Assembly (NCBI GenBank): GCA_015296085.1
Contig: DVDT01000095.1
Span: 1 to 64,000 of the forward strand
Length of the DNA: 64,000 nt
Origin: Trichormus sp. M33_DOE_039
GTDB taxonomy: Bacteria > Cyanobacteriota > Cyanobacteriia > Cyanobacteriales > Nostocaceae
Direction: 5' to 3'
The notes under the pieces are model-generated. The model was not told where the DNA came from. It worked only from the letters and a program-made list of their open reading frames with translations, and ran no database searches. Below, piece after piece: positions 36,163 through 42,639 of this stretch. Made by a program: the position numbers and the translations under genes. Each line of letters opens with the position of its first letter. Position 1 is the first letter of the stretch.

Positions 36163-36330
36163 CTAGACCTGCTTGAGAAGATGCTTGATCATATTGTCTT
36201 TGACCATTAACTGCCGTAGCACCTCTAGGAGAAACTTTTGTGATTCTTCTTTGCTTAATTCCTTAACTTGCTCTTCGTAAAGTTTGAGATTAAATTTCTG
36301 CTCTAAGTTAAGCTCCATTGGAATATCCAT
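36163..36330 (-). CDS. nblA: Phycobilisome degradation protein NblA
   Basis: This 55-residue protein starts MDIPMELNLEQKFNLKLYEE and continues with QVKELSKEESQKFLLEVLRQ, LMVKDNMIKHLLKQV. This matches the NblA family: two helices, the EQKFNLK segment, and the conserved C-terminal lysine and leucines that bind phycobiliproteins and the ClpC chaperone. NblA delivers phycobilisomes to the Clp protease during nitrogen or other starvation. Lying directly upstream of cpeBA on the same strand, it may act mainly on phycoerythrin rods. A comparable nblA-cpeBA arrangement is, as I recall, known in Tolypothrix. A candidate promoter lies about 55-85 bp upstream. Confidence 0.95.
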   Translation of the reverse strand: MDIPMELNLEQKFNLKLYEEQVKELSKEESQKFLLEVLRQLMVKDNMIKHLLKQV

Positions 36331-36385
36331 CTTGTTTACTCTCCGTGTTTCGCAATATCAATATTTCATCTAGCTCTTAAACCTT

Positions 36386-36415
36386 AGATTAACAAAAATT
36401 ACACCTACTTGACAA
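36386..36415 (-). promoter_or_regulatory. Candidate sigma-70-type promoter of nblA
   Basis: Read on the minus strand, TTGTCA (36410-36415) and TAATCT (36386-36391) are 18 bp apart, acceptable -35 and -10 boxes. The implied start is near 36379, a leader of about 50 nt. No GTA-N8-TAC NtcA site was recognised next to it. Confidence 0.35.
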
Positions 36416-36593
36416 GTGGACTGTTTTAGACGTTAACGAATAAACGACTAGAGGTATAGGGGTGTAATGGGGAGAGAAGAAAGAGTTTGTTCCTAATGCC
36501 CCATGTTCCGTAGGCAATTCTCAATCCAAAATCCAAAGTGGTATATTGAGGCATAGGGTTGTCAAATTTTTGTTCGGAGTTAGCGTTTAAGTT

Positions 36594-37187
36594 ATGGATG
36601 CAATGGAGTTTTTTCAGCTAAGTAGTGGTAAATGGCGATCGCAACGCACAACACACCACCTTGCTTTCAAAAGAACTGAAGCTGGAGAATCCGAAATCCA
36701 GGTTCAAGCCTTGGCTGCTGATGACCCTCAAGTGATCGCTATTTGCCAACTCCATGAGGTTGACCCCAAGTTGGCGATCGGTGGTGCTTATGTCACCTGG
36801 CAAGGGGCAATGGGATGGGATAGAGAAGATGAAAACCATGAAGGTTCAACAGTATTTGCTCTAGTTCCTGATGCTGATCATCCCCGCCAAGGTTCACTGC
36901 TACGAGAACGGGGCTATGCAGAAATTGTCCCGGTGGTAGGTCAATATCACATGGATGATGAAAACGGGTTAGTTTTGACAACCGAATATGAAACGATGAG
37001 TTCGGTGGAAAGGTTTTGGTTTGTTAGCCCTAGCCTACGGATGCGAAGCAGCACTGTGAAACGATTTGGTGGCTTTAGTACTGCAACATTTTGTACAGAA
37101 TTCAGAATTGCAGATGCTTCCGGGGAAGTCTCGAACTTGAATGAGACCGCTCAACGCATAAAATACTTCTCCTTATTTGGTGGATAA
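36594..37187 (+). CDS. cpeS: CpeS/CpcS-family bilin lyase
   Basis: This 197-residue lipocalin-like lyase has MEFFQLSSGKWRSQRTTHHL at residues 4-23, WQGAMGWDREDENHEGSTVFALVP in the middle, and the late ERFWFVSPSLRMRSSTVKRFGG segment typical of CpeS/CpcS. The family attaches phycoerythrobilin or phycocyanobilin to the Cys82-equivalent of beta subunits, here Cys80 of CpeB. The phycoerythrin context supports CpeS over CpcS. It is divergent from nblA with a 263-bp control region between them. It overlaps the start of the next gene. Confidence 0.88.
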   Translation: MDAMEFFQLSSGKWRSQRTTHHLAFKRTEAGESEIQVQALAADDPQVIAICQLHEVDPKLAIGGAYVTWQGAMGWDREDENHEGSTVFALVPDADHPRQGSLLRERGYAEIVPVVGQYHMDDENGLVLTTEYETMSSVERFWFVSPSLRMRSSTVKRFGGFSTATFCTEFRIADASGEVSNLNETAQRIKYFSLFGG

Positions 37188-37734
37188 GTTAATCATCACC
37201 ACCAGTAATGATCCATTTACGCGAGGGCTAGACTACCTTTATGGAATTAGGTGTCTAGCTCTTGACTCAGAAATGATAGATGTGGTTTATGATATGAATA
37301 ACCGCATCCCTATGTGTGTTTGGATCGGTCAACACATTGACAGGGTGAACAAACAACTCGAAAACTATCTTCAGGCTTGCCACGATTGTTTTCACCCTTG
37401 GGAGCAACCTACTGTGCAGATTTTTGCTGCTCCCCTAGCCCAACGCTTTGGGATTGATGGTTTGTGTAATCTTGATACCAATCCCATAACAATCCTCATT
37501 GATGTGGGACGAGTAGCGTCGGCAGACTGGCTACTACTGGTAGTACATGAATATGCCCATGCTCATGCGGGTTCGCCGGGACATCATGAGCAATTTGCGC
37601 GATCGCTGGCTCATTTGTGTCTGGGATTGGGAATTGTACCTCCTGTTTGGGAAGTCGGCATGGAATATCACCTGCGATTTTATCCCCATTGCCGTGCAAC
37701 TCAAAACCCCTTGGCGTTTTGGCGAGGAGAATAA
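37180..37734 (+). CDS. HEXXH zincin-like protein next to cpeS
   Basis: This ~184-residue protein has a clear zinc-metallopeptidase motif, VVHEYAHAHAGSPGHHEQF (HEYAH at ~123-127). A downstream His or Glu at 135-137 could be the third ligand, as in SprT/minigluzincin-like folds. No signal peptide or membrane segment is visible. The proposed GTG start (37180) overlaps the cpeS stop codon, implying coupled translation; a TTG one codon earlier or an ATG near 37273 are alternatives. cpcL follows 214 bp later. It might process or check phycobilisome linkers or lyases, but this is inference from position; no function is recognised. Confidence 0.75.
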   Translation: MDKLIITTSNDPFTRGLDYLYGIRCLALDSEMIDVVYDMNNRIPMCVWIGQHIDRVNKQLENYLQACHDCFHPWEQPTVQIFAAPLAQRFGIDGLCNLDTNPITILIDVGRVASADWLLLVVHEYAHAHAGSPGHHEQFARSLAHLCLGLGIVPPVWEVGMEYHLRFYPHCRATQNPLAFWRGE

Positions 37735-37948
37735 GCAGGGTTAACAATCAAATGTTACGAATTGCTGCTTTCTGCCGCAAATCAAATGGCGAAACTTCTA
37801 CATAGGCTTATTCTGAATTTTCAGATTCCTAATTGTGGATAGCAGGTGCATCAACCGTAGTGAAAGACTGCGGTCATAAACTGCTACCCACTTGATGATA
37901 ATGGCGGGATTTTTTTGGTGAATTCTTCAGACCATAGAGGTATTTGTT

Positions 37949-38680
37949 ATGTCAATTCCTTTGTTGGAGTATACCCCTTCATCTCAAAATCAGCGAGTTG
38001 TTGGTTTTGAAGTACCTGGTGATGAACAGCCGAGAGTTTACACAACAGATAACCTGCCATCACCCGGTGAAATGGATGTCTTGATTGCGGCTGCTTATCG
38101 TCAAATTTTCCATGAGCAGCAGATGTTGTTGAGTAATCGTCAAATCTTTCTAGAATCTCAACTCAGAGCTGGACAAATCACGGTTAAAGATTTTATTCGT
38201 GGATTAGTTATGTCCGATTCTTTTCGGCGGCTAAATTACGATGCTAACAACAATTACCGTTTTGTAGAAATTTGTGTACAAAGGATTTTAGGACGGAGGA
38301 TTTATAGCGATCGCGAAAAACTTTCTTGGTCAATAGTCATTGCCACAAAAGGGCTATCAGGCTTCATTCAAGATTTACTCAATAGCGAAGAATATAATAC
38401 CAACTTTGGTGATAATACAGTTCCTTACCAACTGCGACGGGTATTACCCCAGCGTTCTAGAGGCGAGTTACCCTTTGAACGGATGGCACGCTACGGTACT
38501 GATTATCGGGATAAATTGCCAGCTTCGATGAGAGGATATGAACCATTGAATTGGCAAACATTCTTACGTGGTTCTAACAAAGATGTCATGCAATGGCTAG
38601 CAGCTACCGTTGTCTTTCTCATAGCTTCCTGGTACTTACTACCTGTCTTTAATCTGTTGCCACACATTGGCCCCTATTAA
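37949..38680 (+). CDS. cpcL: CpcL-type rod linker with C-terminal membrane anchor
   Basis: This 243-residue protein has a phycobilisome linker domain at ~15-180 (EMDVLIAAAYRQIFHEQQML through LNSEEYNTNFGDNTVPYQLR) and the rod-core segment ELPFERMARYGTDYRDKLP. It then ends in a hydrophobic helix (VMQWLAATVVFLIASWYLL, ~213-231). That anchor in place of the CpcG C-terminal domain defines CpcL (also called CpcG2). CpcL builds rod-only phycobilisomes without a core, attached to thylakoids and feeding photosystem I. AGAGG before the ATG serves as ribosome-binding site. It stands last in the cpeS gene group. Confidence 0.93.
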   Translation: MSIPLLEYTPSSQNQRVVGFEVPGDEQPRVYTTDNLPSPGEMDVLIAAAYRQIFHEQQMLLSNRQIFLESQLRAGQITVKDFIRGLVMSDSFRRLNYDANNNYRFVEICVQRILGRRIYSDREKLSWSIVIATKGLSGFIQDLLNSEEYNTNFGDNTVPYQLRRVLPQRSRGELPFERMARYGTDYRDKLPASMRGYEPLNWQTFLRGSNKDVMQWLAATVVFLIASWYLLPVFNLLPHIGPY

Positions 38681-38689
38681 TACAAAAAG

Positions 38690-38741
38690 GTAAAAATAAA
38701 AAGTAAAGAGGAAAAGTAAAATTTACTTTTTACTTTTTATG
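38690..38741 (+). terminator. AT-rich palindrome after cpcL
   Basis: AAAAGTAAA followed at once by TTTACTTTT forms a near-perfect palindrome about 30-45 bp after the cpcL stop, with further TTTTTACTTTTTA. It could end the cpcL transcript, though the stem is only A-T pairs. Confidence 0.4.
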
Positions 38742-38782
38742 CTTCCTATTCCTCCGAACTTCTGAGCGGAGGTCTCCTCTAC

Positions 38783-39511
38783 TCAGAGTTCTCTTTGTTC
38801 CCTATTCTCCTCTGGATTCAGCAGTTGCTCATGGAGGTTTTCCTCATGTTGTTCTCTACTGTATGACTGGGAAAGGATATGAATTTCTGCTTTTAGGTTA
38901 TATCTAGCAAATAGCTCTGCAAACTCCAACATCAAAGGCGTAAAGTATATTTGTGGTCTTTGCAAAAATTTCTGTAAAACTTGCTGACGTGCTTTCATGT
39001 ACTCTGATGTTGGCAACCAAGAGTATTCTTGGCGAATCGCATCTGCATATTCTTGATATTGCTCTGGTTTAGCAGCTAAAATCCCCAAGTCTGCGTCTAA
39101 TAAAACTTGACTATCAATATCATGATCATCAGCTTGATGGTCTTTAGTTTTGAGAATCAGACGACTGATATTATTGATATAATGGCTCGGAATGCCTAAA
39201 CTACTCAATAATTTATCTGCATATTCAGCACTTTTTTCTTCGTTATCCTTAGCTTGCGGCTCATACACAACATCATGAAACCAAGCCGCTAGTTCCACAG
39301 CAGGTACATTTTCTGCATAAGTTTGTAAAGTCTGAATGATTTCCAGAACATGATTAACATGATTCAGATTATGGTAGTGGCGATGAGAAGCAGAATAAAC
39401 AGCGACTAATTGAGCAAACGCTCTTTCCATAGCTACTTGGTCAACGCCAAAGGGCTGGAGCGTCTGTTGCCATCGATACAATAAGATATCTGTCAGATTG
39501 TTCTTAAACAT
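38783..39511 (-). CDS. HD-domain phosphohydrolase
   Basis: This 242-residue protein has the metal ligands of the HD superfamily: H in HRHYHNLNHVNHVLEI (~38-53), HD in AAWFHDVVYEP (~80) and a later D in LDADLGILAAKP (~142). The NHVNHVLEI pattern fits a group of predicted metal-dependent phosphohydrolases whose substrate is unknown. The C-terminus is rich in Glu, Gln and Arg. It is monocistronic, convergent with cpcL. No membrane segment is visible. Confidence 0.83.
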   Translation of the reverse strand: MFKNNLTDILLYRWQQTLQPFGVDQVAMERAFAQLVAVYSASHRHYHNLNHVNHVLEIIQTLQTYAENVPAVELAAWFHDVVYEPQAKDNEEKSAEYADKLLSSLGIPSHYINNISRLILKTKDHQADDHDIDSQVLLDADLGILAAKPEQYQEYADAIRQEYSWLPTSEYMKARQQVLQKFLQRPQIYFTPLMLEFAELFARYNLKAEIHILSQSYSREQHEENLHEQLLNPEENREQREL

Positions 39512-39964
39512 AACGAAATATTAAGTAAGTCGGTGAAAAAAACACAACCATATCAAGCAAGATAAACTAGGACACAACTCTCTTCTCTTCTGCTTTCTGC
39601 CTTATCCAAATCACAAATATTTCAGCCGTTCTACTGAGAATATAGTTATTCCTCTTAAGTTTTAACACGCTGAATCTGTTTATATGGAAGTTCGTAGTTC
39701 CTGTTTACAAGAAAAACTACTCAGGGATATACCGGAAATTGAGTGAACGAAATGATACTAACTATAGTTATCAGAGAGCCACTACAAAGTAGATATTTGC
39801 TGGATGTTAGTTTATAACGTGTATCCCTATCTTTTAGATGTCTCTATGACTTAGACTTGTACTATCGAAGACTTTCAACCCCGCCAAATTTTCCGAATTC
39901 AGAAAATTTATTCTTGTGATGGATTTCGTACTATTAATAATGCCGAAAAAATTCAGTTATGTTA
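39512..39964. other. Intergenic region, nothing recognised
   Basis: This is 453 bp between the HD phosphohydrolase start and the cyclase stop codon. No reading frame with a convincing start, no hairpin and no recognised motif is seen. Confidence 0.5.
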
Positions 39965-41422
39965 TTACTTGTATTGCAGTTCATAAATTGCGATCGCTTC
40001 ATCCTTACCTTTTAATTTCACTGCTGAATCTACTAATTCCAGCGCAAATAATTCCGGGGACGCTAAATTTTTCACTACTGACTCAGTGATCAAGATACTA
40101 CAGCCATAGAGCTTAGTTAATCCCTCAACACGAGAAGCCACATTGACAGCATCACCCACTACCGTAGAATCAATACGGCAAGTGAAACCCACCGTTCCCA
40201 TCACCACCTCACCGCGATGAATACCAATACCGACAGCAATTTTTGGTAAATGCTTTTGTCCTCGCTCATCATTAAATTCATCTAAAGCTTGCTGCATGAA
40301 AATTGCTGCTTGTAATGCGCCATCGGTAGCAGGATCATCAAACAAAGCCATAATGGCATCACCGATATATTTATCAATAAAACCGCCAGCTTGGTCTATT
40401 GCTTTGCCCATACAAGCCAGATAATCATTTAAAAAGGTAAAAGTTTCTTGTGGTGTCATCACCTCTGACATCGATGTGTAACCACGGATATCACAAAATA
40501 AAATCGTGATGCTTTTAGTAGCGGCTACACCCACAACAATATTTTCAATACCCTGGGGTGCGATCGCTAAAATAAATTTATTCGGTACAAATAATTCAAA
40601 TGATTCTAAAGTCTTTTGTAACTTATTAAACGAACTCTGCAAAGCAGTAGACATTTCATTAAAAGAAGTTGCCAACGTACCGATTTCATCTCTGTTGGTA
40701 ATTTGGGCGCGATGTTGCAAATCTCCAGCAGCAATTTTCGTTGCACTTAGCTGTAAGCGAAGGATGGGATCACTTAACCGCTTGGCCAAAATATAAGCTA
40801 ATACCCAACCAATCATCAGTCCGATCAAACCTACACCCAAAGCCTGTTTGACTACTTCAGTAATAGCACGGTCAACTCGGCGTAAGGAAATACCCATGCG
40901 AACAGTACCGACTTTTTTCCCAGAGGACAAGCGGATATCGGAAGCAACTTCCATCACCCTTTCACCCCGCTTGGCTCGCAGATGACGAGAAAAGTAGACA
41001 TCGCGCAAGATCAATGTCTCCATGACAATGGATGGTTGTGTTGAAGCTAAGGCCTTATTTGTGACGCTCAAAGGCACAATGTCAGGAATATACTGATTTT
41101 GTAACTCATTAACAGAAGCAGCAATAATCCGATTGTCTTGGCGTGCATCGGAGATGAAAACATAGACGAAGTCTTGATTTTCTTGTAAAATTACATCGAG
41201 AGTGAGCCGGATTTGACTCCAGTTTTCTTCGATTAATTCATCGCCCAAAGTATAAGTTAGGACTCTGACAAAAGAGTTGGCATCCTGCACATTTTCCTCT
41301 CGATAGAGGTGACTTTCACTTTTAGCCCACACAGAGACGATCGCACCAATCACAGTCAGCAACAAAAGTGTAGTATTAACCATAATTCGGGTGCGGATTG
41401 ACTGAAAACTCGGAAGTTTCAT
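39965..41422 (-). CDS. Membrane-bound class III nucleotide cyclase with HAMP
   Basis: This 485-residue protein has a first membrane segment (~12-30), a periplasmic sensor region (~31-190), a second segment (~192-212), a HAMP domain (KRLSDPILRLQLSATKIAAG) and a C-terminal catalytic domain. Metal-binding aspartates lie in LFCDIRGYTSMSE (~308) and the second in DKYIGDAIMALF (~345), whose lysine fits adenine recognition. VVGDAVNVASRVEGLTK supplies the Asn-Arg pair. It should make cAMP in the cytosol in response to a periplasmic signal. Its ATG overlaps the stop codon of the upstream lipoprotein (ATGA), so the two are translationally coupled and probably act together. Confidence 0.9.
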   Translation of the reverse strand: MKLPSFQSIRTRIMVNTTLLLLTVIGAIVSVWAKSESHLYREENVQDANSFVRVLTYTLGDELIEENWSQIRLTLDVILQENQDFVYVFISDARQDNRIIAASVNELQNQYIPDIVPLSVTNKALASTQPSIVMETLILRDVYFSRHLRAKRGERVMEVASDIRLSSGKKVGTVRMGISLRRVDRAITEVVKQALGVGLIGLMIGWVLAYILAKRLSDPILRLQLSATKIAAGDLQHRAQITNRDEIGTLATSFNEMSTALQSSFNKLQKTLESFELFVPNKFILAIAPQGIENIVVGVAATKSITILFCDIRGYTSMSEVMTPQETFTFLNDYLACMGKAIDQAGGFIDKYIGDAIMALFDDPATDGALQAAIFMQQALDEFNDERGQKHLPKIAVGIGIHRGEVVMGTVGFTCRIDSTVVGDAVNVASRVEGLTKLYGCSILITESVVKNLASPELFALELVDSAVKLKGKDEAIAIYELQYK

Positions 41423-42456
41423 AGTTTAATGACCAATTCTTCGACAAAATTTACCCACCGCAAATCATTAGTTTGAGCTTGACAGTCAGAACCAAACGCT
41501 AAGGTAAGTGGCCCGCCCATTCTGGCTGGAATGGGTTGTTTGTTGTCACCCCATTTTGTGGCTAAAAGAATGTCACAGTTTTTGATATCAGCAGAGGCTA
41601 ATGTGACTGAGTTAATGTTGTTTTGGGAAAGGGCTGTTTTTCCTTGCACGATGATTTTCCCTGACAGAGTATTAGCAGCCAAAATATCTCGTACACGCAC
41701 CCCATGTAGTTTGACTTTGCCACTCGGCCAACCACTACGATAACCAACGTTTTCTGTAATAGTAATTTGGGGTAATTTTTCTAAATCAGCCAAGTGGAGT
41801 TGACGTTTCCCTACCCGCAGCCGAATCGGTTCTGTTCCCACCAATATATTGCTGACATAAAACACCCAAAATGATTCAGGATACTGCTGTTTCAGATAGG
41901 GATATTGACTATGGGGAAAAACGAGATAAATCGGGCCACCTTGGTTGCGACTAATGGGTTTACCGTTGTTAGCGATCGCTAGAATAATGGGGTATTTTAA
42001 TAAATCCTGTAAATTGACAGTTACTTGGTAAGAGTTATAAGCCATAAAAGTTACTTCCGTCACATCAGGCTGATAACCCAACTGTTGCAACAATGTTGAT
42101 ACAGGTAGACCACGAAAATCAAACACTTGATCCGGCTGAAGGATGTAATTAGCATCGGTTGTTTGCAGGTGAGTAGTAGCTAATGATTGTAGTTGCTGCC
42201 AATTTAACGTCACTGTTTTATTAGTCTTTGTCTCACCCTGAATGACTAAATTCCACTCCCTTTGCTGAGAGCTTTTGGTGTTATTAGCCATAATTTCGGC
42301 GTTGCGGGCGATCGCTTCTTTACGCCATACTTCCAGTTGTTCATGACTAGGCTGATGCGTACAACCCCCTAAGCAAACAGCGGTGATTATCAAAATGTTG
42401 AGTAGTGAGTTCTGAGTTCTGAGTAAAAACACAGGTGTTTTGCGTATATTCCTCAT
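41419..42456 (-). CDS. Lipoprotein with two sulfite-oxidase-fold (OxMoco) domains
   Basis: This 345-residue protein has a lipoprotein signal peptide (LIITAVCLGGC lipobox, Cys ~32). Two consecutive domains of the molybdopterin-binding sulfite-oxidase fold follow. Domain 1 (~66-215) has FDFRGLPVSTLLQQLGY and NQGGPIYLVFP; domain 2 (~218-345) has VKLHGVRVRDILAAN and MGGPLTLAFG. The cysteine that coordinates molybdenum in active enzymes is not seen in domain 1. Domain 2 has Cys in KNCDILLA and SDCQAQT, not in the usual place. It is thus probably a non-catalytic periplasmic binding protein. Overlap with the cyclase gene suggests it feeds a signal to that enzyme. Confidence 0.8.
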   Translation of the reverse strand: MRNIRKTPVFLLRTQNSLLNILIITAVCLGGCTHQPSHEQLEVWRKEAIARNAEIMANNTKSSQQREWNLVIQGETKTNKTVTLNWQQLQSLATTHLQTTDANYILQPDQVFDFRGLPVSTLLQQLGYQPDVTEVTFMAYNSYQVTVNLQDLLKYPIILAIANNGKPISRNQGGPIYLVFPHSQYPYLKQQYPESFWVFYVSNILVGTEPIRLRVGKRQLHLADLEKLPQITITENVGYRSGWPSGKVKLHGVRVRDILAANTLSGKIIVQGKTALSQNNINSVTLASADIKNCDILLATKWGDNKQPIPARMGGPLTLAFGSDCQAQTNDLRWVNFVEELVIKL

Positions 42457-42639
42457 CTCTCCCTACCCCTCTTTTCACGCGTGTATTACTGTTTTACACC
42501 TTGTATCAAAAACGTCCAGAAAAAACTTCACTCTAATTTTAAATTTCTGATCTGTGGTGACAAAAAAATTGACGAGCCACAATAGAAAGCACGGACTTCA
42601 TAAATTAAACTCTTAACTTACATCAGGAGTTCACTATCA

